A stretch of 64,000 nt of DNA from Streptomyces sp. NBC_01571 (GCF_026339875.1 NZ_JAPEPZ010000002.1:186001-250000), one strand, 5' to 3'. Positions 46,424-54,818 are shown, counted from the stretch's first letter. Translations and numbers: made by a program. The notes: generated by a model not told the origin, from the sequence alone.

Positions 46424-47383
46424 GTGACCCCAACGCGTATCGACGTGCACGCCCACCTGTGGACCGCGGGGTACCTCGACCGTCTCGAACGGCTGGGGAA
46501 GTCCGACACGGGTACTCAGCGCGGGATCGGCGCCGACGCGAAGGAGGCCGATCTGGAGGCCCGCTTCGCGCTGATGGACCGGGCGGGCATCGACTTCCAG
46601 GTGCTGTCCACGGCCCCGCAGTCCCCGCACCTGCCCGGGGAGTCGGACGCCGTGGCGCCGGCCGAGGCGGCGAACGACTCGTACGCGGAGCTGGTGGCCC
46701 GGTTCCCCGAACGCTTCCGGGCCTTCGCCGCGTTGCCCCTCCCCCATGTCGACGCGGCTCTGCGCGAGCTCGCCCGCGCCCTCGACGACCTGGGGGCGGT
46801 CGGTGTCGGCGTGACCACGACCGTGCTCGGCCGCACACTCGCCGATCCCCTCTTCCACCCTCTCTACGAGGAGCTGGACCGGCGCGGTGCCGTGCTGTAC
46901 GTCCACCCGGCCGGAGAGGGCGCCGCCAGCCCGCTGATCACCGAGCACGACCTGACATGGATGGTCGGGGCGCCGGTCGAGGACACGGTGGCGATCATGC
47001 ACCTGATCCTGGCGGGACTCCCCGCGCGCTATCCGCGGATGCGCGTCCTGGCGTCGCACCTGGGCGGAGCGATGCCGCTGCTGCCCCGCCGGCTGGACAA
47101 CCATCTGGCCTTCGAGTCCCCCGGCACGCCCGAACCGCCCTCGGTGGCCGCCCGGCGCCTCTGGTACGACACGGTCAGCCATGCGCACCCGCCCGCACTG
47201 GTCGCCGCGGTGGCTTCCTTCGGGGCGGACCGCATCGTGCTCGGTACGGACTTCCCGTACGAGGACGGGGAGGTGTTCGTGCGGGCCGTGGACCACATCG
47301 CCGACTCGGGGCTGAGCCCGGAGGAGGTCACGATGATCCTCGACACCAACGCGGCGGACCTGCTCGGCCTGTCCGCGCCGTGA
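46424..47383 (+). CDS. amidohydrolase-2 family (ACMSD-like) hydrolase/decarboxylase
   Basis: A 319-residue metal-dependent amidohydrolase: RIDVHAHLW (metal HxH, about 5-13), ALYVHPAGEG-like His near 163, VLASHLGGAMPL (His about 211) and VLGTDFPYEDGE (catalytic Asp about 276). This is the aminocarboxymuconate-semialdehyde decarboxylase-like subgroup, whose members decarboxylate or hydrolyse aromatic acids. The GTG at 46424 sits just before conserved sequence without a well-spaced ribosome site; an in-frame GTG at 46388 is possible. Ended by the hairpin at 47415. Confidence 0.85.
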   Translation: MTPTRIDVHAHLWTAGYLDRLERLGKSDTGTQRGIGADAKEADLEARFALMDRAGIDFQVLSTAPQSPHLPGESDAVAPAEAANDSYAELVARFPERFRAFAALPLPHVDAALRELARALDDLGAVGVGVTTTVLGRTLADPLFHPLYEELDRRGAVLYVHPAGEGAASPLITEHDLTWMVGAPVEDTVAIMHLILAGLPARYPRMRVLASHLGGAMPLLPRRLDNHLAFESPGTPEPPSVAARRLWYDTVSHAHPPALVAAVASFGADRIVLGTDFPYEDGEVFVRAVDHIADSGLSPEEVTMILDTNAADLLGLSAP

Positions 47384-47414
47384 CGTGCCGACCCGGCTTC
47401 CCGGTAACAACAAG

Positions 47415-47446
47415 AACCCCGTCTCCGGAAGGCCGGAGACGGGGTT
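47415..47446. terminator. bidirectional terminator, 14-bp perfect stem
   Basis: AACCCCGTCTCCGG (47415-47428) pairs perfectly with CCGGAGACGGGGTT (47433-47446), loop AAGG. On the minus strand it is followed by CTTGTTGTT, making it an intrinsic terminator for the tRNA gene; it also ends the convergent amidohydrolase. Confidence 0.9.
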
Positions 47447-47449
47447 GTG

Positions 47450-47522
47450 TGGAGCGCCGGGCAGGCCTTGCACCTGCATCTTCCCGCAGGAAGCGGGACG
47501 TCTTTCCTTGGACCACCAACGC
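47450..47522 (-). tRNA. tRNA-Gly, anticodon TCC
   Basis: Folds as a 73-nt tRNA with encoded CCA. Acceptor GCGTTGG/CCGGCGC (two G-T wobbles). Three-bp D stem GTC/GAC with loop CAAGGAAA, anticodon stem TCCCG/CGGGA with loop CTTCCTG (anticodon TCC, reading GGA/GGG), 4-nt variable loop and T stem GCAGG/CCTGC. The T loop is TGCAAGG: T54 and C56 are kept but position 55 is G instead of T. A strong terminator follows at 47415-47446, so it is an independently expressed gene. Manual folding; the unusual T loop is described in the findings. Confidence 0.88.
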
Positions 47523-47645
47523 ACTGAGCGGCGACCGGAGTTCGGCCGGGAAGCTCATGATCGAGCATAGCGCAGTCCCCGTCTCCCGGGAAACCGGGGG
47601 GGCGGACCCGCAGAGGAGTGCGTCGACGGCGGTCGAGGGCGGAGG

Positions 47646-49097
47646 TCATGGCTCCCGGTGGTCGTGGGCGGCCGATTCCAAAGCCGTGAGCTCTTCTTCG
47701 GCGATGCGTGTCTCGGCCTCGACGTCGATCGAGCGGGTGAACAGCCAGTAGAGCACCGCGGCGACGGGCAGCCCGATGAACAAGGAGATGTCCGCGCCGC
47801 CGAGCGCATGCGCGGCGGGTCCGACGTAGAGCGTGCCGACGGAGAAGAACGGCACCATGACGGCGAAGCCTACGAGGTAGGCGACGATGCCGTGCCAGCC
47901 CCAACGACCGTAGATTCCACGGGGGTTGAAGATCTCGGCGACCGCGTAGTGGCCGCGGCGCACCACGTAGTAGTCCATGAGGTTCACGGAGGTCCACGGG
48001 ATGAACAGGTAGAGCACCAGCAGCAGGAAGTCGTTGAAGTTCTCCAGGAAGTGGGCGGTCGCGGCCAGCGCACCCACCACGGAGAGCGCGGCGGTGAGTC
48101 CGAGTGTCACGAGCCGTACGGCGATGGTCGGCCGCACTCTCCTGAACGAGTCGATCGCGCTGATGAGGGTGAGGGAGCCGCCGTACATGTTCAGCGCGGT
48201 CACCGAGACCAGGCCGAGGGCGGCGAACAGCAGCACGATCGCGCCGAACCCGCTGAAGACCTTGTCACCCGCCGCGTTGATGGAGCGGATCGTCTCGAAG
48301 TCCTTGCCCGCCCACCCGGCGAGCAGTGCGCCGAGGGTCATCAGCCAGATACCGCCGAGCGCCGACCCGAAGTAGGTCCAGTAGAACGTCTTGCGGACGG
48401 TCACGTCGGGCGGGAGGTAGCGGGAGTAGTCCGAGACGTAGATGGCCCAGCTGATCTGGTAGCCGGCGACCACGCCGAACTGCGCGAGGAACGGCGTCCA
48501 CTTGAAGCCGCCGAGGTCGAAGGAGCCGGCGGGATAGTGCAGGGTGACCAGGATGCCGACCGTGAAGACCCCGAAGATGACGAGGAAGGCGTAGGTGAGG
48601 ACCCGCTCGGCACGGTGGATGACGTCGTAGCCCACCAGGGCGATGACGAACGCGATGAGCGTGACGACGACGACCCACGGCTTGACTCCGCCGTGCAGCG
48701 TGCTGTGCAGGGCCTCGCCGGCCAGGATCGTGTTGAAGACGTTGAATCCGGCGTACTGCACGTAGGCGAACAGCCACACCAACAGGGCTCCGACGTAGCC
48801 GAACTGCGGCCGGGACTGGATCATCTGCGGCAGTCCCAGTTGTGGGCCCTGCGCGGAGTGGAACGCCATGAAGAACGTTCCGAGAATGGTGCCCGCGGCG
48901 ATCGCGATCAGCGACCAGAGGAGGTTCCCGCCCCCGGTGATGCTGATGAGGCCCACCGCCAGTGTGGCGATCTGCGCGTTGGACATGAACCACAGGGGCC
49001 CCAGGTGCCACAGCTTTCCATGCCGCTCGTCCAGGGGGACGTAGTCGATGGAACGGATTTCCAGACCCGATACCCGTGGCTGCGAGGACGTCGACAC
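47646..49097 (-). CDS. NCS1-family purine/cytosine-type permease
   Basis: A 483-residue transporter with about 12 membrane segments. Family motifs: SIDYVPLDERHGKLWHLGPLWF (N-terminal signature, about 16-37), GPQLGLPQMIQSRPQFGYVG (about 83-102) and SDYSRYLPPD (about 222-231). It imports a nucleobase or related compound by cation symport; exact substrate not predictable. GTG start with AAGGAGG 5 bases upstream. The C-terminus is acidic. Single gene. Confidence 0.92.
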   Translation of the reverse strand: MSTSSQPRVSGLEIRSIDYVPLDERHGKLWHLGPLWFMSNAQIATLAVGLISITGGGNLLWSLIAIAAGTILGTFFMAFHSAQGPQLGLPQMIQSRPQFGYVGALLVWLFAYVQYAGFNVFNTILAGEALHSTLHGGVKPWVVVVTLIAFVIALVGYDVIHRAERVLTYAFLVIFGVFTVGILVTLHYPAGSFDLGGFKWTPFLAQFGVVAGYQISWAIYVSDYSRYLPPDVTVRKTFYWTYFGSALGGIWLMTLGALLAGWAGKDFETIRSINAAGDKVFSGFGAIVLLFAALGLVSVTALNMYGGSLTLISAIDSFRRVRPTIAVRLVTLGLTAALSVVGALAATAHFLENFNDFLLLVLYLFIPWTSVNLMDYYVVRRGHYAVAEIFNPRGIYGRWGWHGIVAYLVGFAVMVPFFSVGTLYVGPAAHALGGADISLFIGLPVAAVLYWLFTRSIDVEAETRIAEEELTALESAAHDHREP

Positions 49098-49434
49098 GAG
49101 CGCCTCCTTCGAGGGGGTTCACCGAGCGATGAGATCATTCATCATCTGTCGCCACGATCATGCCCCGAGCCGTACGGGTCAGGAAGGAGCCGGGCCGGGA
49201 AGCGCATCACGCACCGGGTCCGTGCCTCCGGCCGACGCGTACGTGGTGGCCATGGTTCGGGCTGGTCGTCCGAAGAGCTCCATGGGTTTCGTCAAGGGAA
49301 TTCTGAAGCCGCCCGGCGGCGTGCCGGCCCGGATCGCTCACGGGCCGGCACGTCATCCGTTGGTCCCACACCTTTTTCCTCGCCCCGCGCGATCGCCGTT
49401 CTCGCCGCGCGCCGGGGCATGGAAAGGGACCGTG
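49098..49434. other. intergenic region upstream of permease, no gene seen
   Basis: 337 bases. Contains a small A+T-rich patch (ATGAGATCATTCATCATC, about 49126-49145) in promoter position for the permease. The rest is featureless GC-rich sequence. Confidence 0.35.
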
Positions 49435-49842
49435 TCAGCGCGGGGGTGTCGCCTGGAGGCCCGGGTAGCAGTTCTGCACCGGGTCCGTCTCGCTGTAGAT
49501 CGCGGTGTCCTTCATGAACCCCAGTTGCCCGTTGTCGGCGACGGTCATCAGCCAGCGGGTCGGGTGCGGCCCGCCGACCCATGCCTGGCCGTCCTCCTTG
49601 CAGTAGAACCAGCTCGGGTTGGAGTACATGTGGCCGACGATCTTGTCGGGGTCCGGGTAGGAGTGGTTGTTGCCGATGATTCCGTAGACGGCCGCGCCCG
49701 AGACGTTGTTGCAGTACCACCTGATGCCGTCATTGGTCCAGCAGCCCGCGGCGGCGTGCGCGGACGGGACCGCCACCGCGCCGAATCCGACGGCCAGCGC
49801 CGCGGTCGTCAGCGCCGTACCGAGCTTCTTGTGAACACGCAT
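49435..49842 (-). CDS. small secreted protein, function unknown
   Basis: A 135-residue exported protein. Signal peptide MRVHKKLGTALTTAALAVGFG with AHA-A cleavage near residue 30; start follows GGGGGA. The mature part (about 105 residues) has four cysteines (GCWTND, RWYCNN, FYCKED, QNCYPG), so two disulfides are likely, and aromatic-rich strands (NPSWFYCKEDGQAWVGG). No family recognised; similar small Streptomyces secreted proteins are annotated as hypothetical. Confidence 0.8.
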   Translation of the reverse strand: MRVHKKLGTALTTAALAVGFGAVAVPSAHAAAGCWTNDGIRWYCNNVSGAAVYGIIGNNHSYPDPDKIVGHMYSNPSWFYCKEDGQAWVGGPHPTRWLMTVADNGQLGFMKDTAIYSETDPVQNCYPGLQATPPR

Positions 49843-50062
49843 ATGTTCCCCCGGAGTTGTCGTCCACCGAGCGGTGAACGGTCACGTGCGCCGATGGACG
49901 ACGCATGCGACCACTATGGCGAGCACCGACGCCACGGGGCGATCACTTCGATCCTGATGGAATCCTGGCTCGTGTCCCCGGGCGCCGCCACGGGACCTCC
50001 CCGAGCCGGAGCCGGTACTCACCCACGCTTCGGCCAGGAAGGCGCGTCACCGTCCCGCCGCG

Positions 50063-50731
50063 TCACTCGGCTCCGAGCCGGTTGATCTCCGGGCTGTGCA
50101 GCACCGACGGGCCGTCGCCCTTGAGTGCGACGACGGCGATCATCGCACGGCCCAGGTGCTCGGTCGTCGTCACGTACTTGGGGGCCAGCCTGCGGAGAAC
50201 GGGGTACAGCCACGACGTGAGCCGGTACATCAGACGGTAGCCCGACGTCCTGGAGACGGCTCCGTTGCGCGGCTGGATGTAGCCGGGTCGGAACAGGTAG
50301 GTGTGGAACGGCATGGCCAACAACGCGTTCTCCGTACGGCCCTTGACCCGCGCCCACATCGAACGCCCCGACTCCGTACTGTCCGTCCCCTCCCCCGACA
50401 CGTAAGTGAAGGTCAGGCCGGGGTTGTTCACGCTCACGGCGCGGGCGGCGGCCAGCGTGAAGCCGTACGTGATCCGGGTGTACTCCCCCTCGTCCCGGCC
50501 TGCCGAGGAGACGCCCAGGCAGAAGAAGCAGGCGTCCAGGCCCTCCAACTCGGCCTGGACCGCGCCGAAGTCGGTGAAGTCCGTGTGCACGACCTCCCGT
50601 ACCTTCGGATGCTCCACCTCCAGTGGCGTACGCACGACGAGCACGACCTCGTCGACCCTTCCGTCCTGGAGGCAGGCGTGCAGCACGCCCTGCCCCACCA
50701 TTCCGGAGGCTCCGAAAACGGCCACGCGCAT
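50063..50731 (-). CDS. NAD(P)-binding epimerase-like protein (atypical SDR)
   Basis: A 222-residue atypical short-chain dehydrogenase. The N-terminal Rossmann motif is VAVFGASGMVGQGVL (residues 3-17), then ACFFCLGVSSAGRDEGEY and TFTYVSGEGTD. The YxxxK pair of classic SDRs is not obvious, consistent with the HTATIP2/oxidoreductase-like group. A TetR gene lies just upstream on the same strand, 31 bases away, so the two probably form an operon. Confidence 0.85.
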   Translation of the reverse strand: MRVAVFGASGMVGQGVLHACLQDGRVDEVVLVVRTPLEVEHPKVREVVHTDFTDFGAVQAELEGLDACFFCLGVSSAGRDEGEYTRITYGFTLAAARAVSVNNPGLTFTYVSGEGTDSTESGRSMWARVKGRTENALLAMPFHTYLFRPGYIQPRNGAVSRTSGYRLMYRLTSWLYPVLRRLAPKYVTTTEHLGRAMIAVVALKGDGPSVLHSPEINRLGAE

Positions 50732-50762
50732 GATTGCTCCCGGGTGGGGTGTGAGACGGCGG

Positions 50763-51437
50763 TCAGGAAGCCGTACGGGTGAGGGTGCCGGCGATGAGGG
50801 TCGCCACCATCTCCTGCAGGGTGGAGGCGAAGTCCATGCGCAGTGCCGCGAGCGACGGGTCCGCTTCGTAGGCGGCGAGCATCCCCGGGGAAGGCCGGGC
50901 GTGGGTCCAGACGGCGCCGACCATCATGAAGGCCTGTGCACTGAACGGCCTTGCTCCGTCGCCCAGTTCGGGCAGGTACTGACGTGCGAGGCCGGCCAGT
51001 GCGTCGACGTTGCCGATGGCCGCCCTCTTGTACCGGGCGGCGACCGCCGCGGACACGTTGTGTTCCAGGACGCCGGCCTGCGCGCTGAGCAGATCGCACA
51101 GCACCCGGCGCTCCGCGAGCGAGCGGGTGAACACCGCCGCGAACGCGTCACCCCGCTGCCGTACCGCATGCTCCGGACCGACGCCGGCGGCGAGCAGGTC
51201 GGGCAGTTCGCCCATCAACCGCGTCCAGGCGGTGTCCAGCAGTTCGAGCAGGATCGCCTCGCGGGACTCGAAGTACCGCAGCACGTTCGACTTGGCCAGC
51301 CCGACGCGTCGGCTCAGCTCATTGAGGCTGACCTCGCCGACCGGCATCTCGTCGAGCATCGCGGCCGCGGTGTCGAGGATCGCCTGTCGGCGGATCTCAC
51401 GCTGCTCCTCGCTGCGCGCACGCTGGAAAGTCGTCAT
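50763..51437 (-). CDS. TetR-family regulator
   Basis: A 224-residue TetR protein: REIRRQAILDTAAAMLDEMPVGEV, LNELSRRVGLAKSNVLRYFESREAILLELL (HTH about 15-68). The C-terminal half contains the TetR_C motif EHNVSAAVAARYKRAAIGNVDALAGL. It is divergent from an SDR gene; the intervening region has a good operator (51452-51484). The gene likely represses itself with the downstream epimerase-like gene, and the divergent SDR. Confidence 0.9.
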   Translation of the reverse strand: MTTFQRARSEEQREIRRQAILDTAAAMLDEMPVGEVSLNELSRRVGLAKSNVLRYFESREAILLELLDTAWTRLMGELPDLLAAGVGPEHAVRQRGDAFAAVFTRSLAERRVLCDLLSAQAGVLEHNVSAAVAARYKRAAIGNVDALAGLARQYLPELGDGARPFSAQAFMMVGAVWTHARPSPGMLAAYEADPSLAALRMDFASTLQEMVATLIAGTLTRTAS

Positions 51438-51451
51438 GCGGCCATGTTACA

Positions 51452-51484
51452 GACTGTCGGTCTTTTGACATCAGACCGGCGGTC
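51452..51484. promoter_or_regulatory. TetR operator overlapping the SDR -35
   Basis: GACTGTCGGTCT (51452-51463) and AGACCGGCGGTC (51473-51484) are inverted repeats with 10 of 12 matching positions and a 9-base centre. The -35 of the SDR promoter (51465) lies inside the centre. GGCGGTCC-type half-sites recur at about 51509 and 51528. Confidence 0.65.
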
Positions 51485-51493
51485 CCTTACGGT
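51465..51493 (+). promoter_or_regulatory. SDR gene promoter
   Basis: TTGACA (51465-51470), 17 bases, TACGGT (51488-51493): a strong vegetative-type promoter directed to the SDR gene at 51625, giving a leader of about 125 bases. Covered by the operator, so TetR binding should block it. Confidence 0.65.
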
Positions 51494-51624
51494 GAACACA
51501 GAAGAGACCGGCGGTCCGCAATCGGTCCGGCGGTCCCGGCCGACCCGGCATACCCGGCGGGCCTGGCCGTCCGCGGGCCGGTCACAGCGGAACAGTCCCG
51601 CGCACCCCCCTCCACCAGGAAGAA

Positions 51625-52467
51625 ATGAGAACGCCCATGCCCAAGGTCTGGTTCGTCACCGGAAGCTCCCGCGGTCTGGGCCGCGCCATCGTCGAGACGG
51701 CTCTGGAAGCCGGCGACCAGGTGGTGGCCACCGCTCGCGAGTCCGCCCGGCTCGACGACCTCGTGGCCCGCCACGGCGATCGGATCCTTCCGCTGACCCT
51801 CGACGTCACCAGCGACGACGACGTCCGGAGCGCCGTTCGGGAGGGCCTCGAAGCCTTCGGCCGCTACGACGTCGTCGTCAACAACGCCGGCTACGGCGAC
51901 ATCGCCTCCGTCGAGGACGTCACCCTGGACGCCTTCCGCGCCCAGATCGACACGAACTTCTACGGCGTCGTGCAGGTCACCAAGGCCGTGCTGCCCGCCC
52001 TTCGCTTGCAGGGCTTCGGGCACATCTTCCAGGTCTCCTCCGTGGGCGGCCGGGTCGGCTCGGCGGGGCTGAGCGCCTACCAGAGCGCGAAATGGGCGGT
52101 CGGCGGCTTCTCCACCGTCCTCGCCCAGGAAGTAGCCCCGCTCGGCATCAAGGTCACCGTGCTGGAGCCCGGCGGCATGCGCACCGACTGGGCCGGATCG
52201 TCCATGACCATCCCGCCGGTCAGCGAGCCCTATCAGCAGACGGTGGGCACCTTCGCCGACATGATCAGGGGCAGCTCGACGTCCAACTCGGCGGAGTCCG
52301 ACCCCGTCAAGGTCGCCCACGTGGTACACGACCTCGCCGGACGGCAGGACGCCCCCGTCCGGATCGTGCTCGGCGCCCAGGCCTACGAGATCGCCCAGGC
52401 CGCCTCCCGGGCCATCACCGAGTCCGACGAGAAGTGGCGCGAGGTGTCCGAGTCCGTCTCCGACTGA
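51625..52467 (+). CDS. SDR family oxidoreductase
   Basis: A 280-residue classical short-chain dehydrogenase. TGSSRGLGRAI (cofactor loop, about 12-22), NNAGYGDIASVE (about 86-97), VSSVGGRVG and catalytic YQSAK (about 154-158). The two ATGs (51625 after AGGAAG, and 51637 giving MPKVWFVTG) compete; the first has the closer ribosome site. Regulated by the divergent TetR through the operator at 51452. Substrate unknown. Confidence 0.9.
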   Translation: MRTPMPKVWFVTGSSRGLGRAIVETALEAGDQVVATARESARLDDLVARHGDRILPLTLDVTSDDDVRSAVREGLEAFGRYDVVVNNAGYGDIASVEDVTLDAFRAQIDTNFYGVVQVTKAVLPALRLQGFGHIFQVSSVGGRVGSAGLSAYQSAKWAVGGFSTVLAQEVAPLGIKVTVLEPGGMRTDWAGSSMTIPPVSEPYQQTVGTFADMIRGSSTSNSAESDPVKVAHVVHDLAGRQDAPVRIVLGAQAYEIAQAASRAITESDEKWREVSESVSD

Positions 52468-52524
52468 CCGCGCGCTCCCGCGGGTCCGGCGGTCAGCAGT
52501 CAGCGGCTACCGGCTCCCGGGATT

Positions 52525-52543
52525 CCTCAGGCGTTTCCTGAGG
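52525..52543. terminator. hairpin between convergent SDR and RTX genes
   Basis: CCTCAGG (52525-52531) and CCTGAGG (52537-52543), 7-bp stem with CGTTT loop, lying between the convergent genes; no T-tract. Confidence 0.5.
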
Positions 52544-52692
52544 GGCTGATCGGCCGCCCTGGGCAGCGCCGTCGACTCGGCGTACGCATCAGCGAAAGTC
52601 AGAAAGTCATCGGCGAAAGGCAACTGCGAAGCCGCGGTTCACGTCCGGGGAACCGCACGGATCGCGACGCAATTCCCCTGACGGCGGAACTG

Positions 52693-53550
52693 TCAGTCCT
52701 GATGGACGATATTCCTGCCCGGGCCGCCGGAAAGCGTGTCCGCGCCGGGACCGCCGTACAGTTCGTCGTCGCCGCTGTTCCCGTACAGTTCGTCGTCGCC
52801 GCTGTTCCCGTACAGGATGTCGTTGCCCTTTCCGCCGTACAGCGAGTCGTCGCCGGTACCGCCGTAGATCGTGTCGTTGCCGTCGTCACCGTTGAGGATC
52901 TGGTCGGCGGCGCCGCCCCGGAGCACGTCGTTGCCGTTGCCGCCGCTCACGATGTTGTCCCCGCCGTCGGCGTTGACCGTGTCGTTGCCGTCACCGGCGA
53001 AGACGGACGCGAGCTTGCCGACCGTGATGGTGTCGTCGCCGGTCCCGCCGACGACCTCGTTGCCGTCGAGTCCGGTGGTGTCGGTCAGCCTGTCGTTGCC
53101 CGCGCCGAGGTCGATCCGGTTGAAGTAGTAGACCTGGCCTGTGGAGTTGTGGGAGGTGACGGTGTCGTTGCCGTCGCCGAGGCTCATCTCCAGGGCGGCG
53201 TACGGGTCCTGGCTCTCCAGCGCGGCGACCGTGCAGGAGACCTTGGTGCGGTCCGTAGCGACCGGGTGGGAGCAGCCGTGCCCCGCGTCGATCGGCACGA
53301 TGTCGTCGATCACATAGGTGATGGCCTCGTGCCCGATGGTGTACGACTCGGCGATGGTCACCTTGTTGGTCTGGCCGGCGGCGGCCTTGTAGGTGAGCTG
53401 CCAGTCGTAGTCGTTGACAGCGGCCATGGCCGACGAGGCCGCGGCTCCGGCCGTGGTGGCCAGGGCGACCGGACCGGTCAGTCCCGCGCCGATAACCAGC
53501 GCGAGGGCCGAGGCGCGTAAAGCCCGACGGCTTATGGGGTAAGAGGGCAT
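52693..53550 (-). CDS. secreted RTX-repeat (calcium-binding) protein
   Basis: A 285-residue exported protein. Start follows GGAGG; the Tat/Sec-like N-terminus has SRRALRASALALVIGAG and cleavage near 43. Residues about 45-125 form an unassigned domain with a Cys pair (GCSHP, VSCTV). From about 126 RTX nonapeptides GGxGxDxUx appear: GDGNDTVTS, GAGNDRLTD, GGTGDDTITV, GNGNDVLRG, GGTGDDSLYG, GGKGNDILYG, then two identical GNSGDDELY repeats. In Gram-negatives RTX proteins are type I secreted; here a signal peptide implies Sec/Tat export and folding on external Ca2+. Function unknown. Confidence 0.85.
   Translation of the reverse strand: MPSYPISRRALRASALALVIGAGLTGPVALATTAGAAASSAMAAVNDYDWQLTYKAAAGQTNKVTIAESYTIGHEAITYVIDDIVPIDAGHGCSHPVATDRTKVSCTVAALESQDPYAALEMSLGDGNDTVTSHNSTGQVYYFNRIDLGAGNDRLTDTTGLDGNEVVGGTGDDTITVGKLASVFAGDGNDTVNADGGDNIVSGGNGNDVLRGGAADQILNGDDGNDTIYGGTGDDSLYGGKGNDILYGNSGDDELYGNSGDDELYGGPGADTLSGGPGRNIVHQD
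52756..52809 (-). repeat. 27-bp exact tandem duplication within the RTX region
   Basis: 52756-52782 and 52783-52809 are identical (27 bases each), encoding two identical nonapeptides (GNSGDDELY) in the RTX block. Recent slippage-type expansion in the gene. Confidence 0.9.
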
Positions 53551-53992
53551 TGCATGGCCTCCAAGAGGCGGTTGTGGTTCCTGACAACACACGTTTGACC
53601 CGTGGGGCACGTAATTGGTTGCCCTGTCTTTCACACGGAATAAATTCCGGTACGACCCGCGCAACGGAAAATCAGCAGGAAAAGGAGGGTGACGTCGGGG
53701 TGAGGATCGCAATAACGGAACATGAACGGCAGCACCCCTGACGAGAGTTGGCCGACGAGGGCCGGCACATGGGGTGGTACTGCTGTTGCCACCCTCGCGT
53801 CTGGCGGCCACCGCGTTTCCCGGAGGATGATCGAACACGCGGCACGACGGCATCCGGCGACGACCTCGACCACCGTCCTCGCACTTCGGTGATCCAGACG
53901 GAGCCGGGGCGCCGTGACCGCGCTGATCCTCTCGGAGAGCCCCCCCTCGAAGTGCGCTCCTCGTCCGCCGACCGCGCAGAACGGACACCCTC
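53551..53992. other. divergent intergenic region (RTX and cupin genes)
   Basis: 442 bases. Contains an inverted repeat CGGAAT-AA-ATTCCG (53636-53649) in promoter position for the RTX gene. It also holds a 13-codon GTG frame (53700-53741) after a textbook AAAGGAGG ribosome site, whose product VRIAITEHERQHP looks like the first strand of a response regulator. No longer gene is supported; the small frame may be a relic. Confidence 0.4.
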
Positions 53993-54460
53993 GTGACCAT
54001 GGCCTACCTCGCACAGCCCGATCAGCAGCAGAAGCTCGAATGGCTCGACGGCGGGGAGTTCGCCGTACTCCTGGACAGCGCGGCCACCGGCGGGCAGTTG
54101 ACCGTCGGACGGTTCTCCGTCGGCAAGGGCGAAGCCCCTCCGTACCACCTGCACACGCGCGAGGACGAGGTCTTCATGCTGGTCAAGGGCAGCGCTCTGC
54201 TGTGGTGCGACGACGAGGAGATGGAACTGTCGGAGGGCGGCATCGTCTTCCTGCCCCGCAACGTCCCGCACGGGTACCGGATCACGTCGGACACCGCCGA
54301 CCTGCTGATGATCTGCACCCCCGGCGGCATCGAGGGCATGTTCCGGCACGTGGGACGGGACCTGACGACCCCTCGCCCCGAGGGCTTCGAGATCTCCGAG
54401 GCCCGTATGGCGGAGGCCGCCGACACGTACGGTCAGGTCATCGTCGGTCCGCCGCGCTGA
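53993..54460 (+). CDS. cupin-domain protein (quercetin-dioxygenase-like)
   Basis: A 155-residue cupin. Metal motif 1: PPYHLHTREDEVFMLVKGSALLW (about 49-71) with His and Glu ligands; motif 2: IVFLPRNVPHGYRI (about 84-97). Such cupins are often quercetinase-like or regulatory. GTG 53993 and ATG 53999 are both possible; no clear ribosome site. Its stop is immediately followed by an alpha/beta-hydrolase remnant. Confidence 0.85.
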   Translation: MTMAYLAQPDQQQKLEWLDGGEFAVLLDSAATGGQLTVGRFSVGKGEAPPYHLHTREDEVFMLVKGSALLWCDDEEMELSEGGIVFLPRNVPHGYRITSDTADLLMICTPGGIEGMFRHVGRDLTTPRPEGFEISEARMAEAADTYGQVIVGPPR

Positions 54461-54773
54461 CCCGCGCCCGCTCTTCGACGACCTGACCGGCCTGCCGCCC
54501 CCGCTCGTCCAGGTCGGCTCGCACGAGATCCTGCTCGACGACACCACCGGGCTCGCCGCCCGCGCCGCCGCACGCGACGTGCGCGTCGAGTTGCAGGTCC
54601 GGCCCCAAGTCCCGCATGTGTTCCAGGCGTTCGCGGCAATGCTCGACGAAGAAGACGCGGCGCCGCGTTCGGCGGCGGTCTTCATCCGGGCGCACTGGGC
54701 CGTCTCCGCCACACCTCCCGTCGGCACGGGCGACCAGGAGGAAACGGCGCGCAAAGAACGTGTTTCGCCCTGA
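54461..54773 (+). pseudogene. alpha/beta-hydrolase-3 (HSL-type) C-terminal remnant
   Basis: In one frame, not opened by any start, the sequence reads RPLFDDLTGLPPPLVQVGSHE, ILLDDTTGLAARAAARDVRVE and LQVRPQVPHVFQAFAAMLDE, then FIRAHW and on to a stop at 54773. This is the last 90 or so residues of a hormone-sensitive-lipase-type esterase, with the catalytic Asp (ILLDD) and His (PHVFQ). The oxyanion HGGG and the nucleophile GDSAG parts are absent. It directly follows the cupin stop codon. Confidence 0.7.
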
Positions 54774-54818
54774 CCGAACCAACCCCTCGTTCGCGCCGGG
54801 CGTTCGATGATGATCCGT

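Noticed and set aside
47658..49517. 619-codon frame antisense to the NCS1 permease
   Set aside because: Charged shadow sequence; the permease on the other strand has clear family motifs and a good ribosome site.
53700..53741. 13-codon GTG frame with a perfect ribosome site
   Set aside because: Too short, no cysteine or attenuator features; may be a response-regulator relic, noted only in the intergenic entry.
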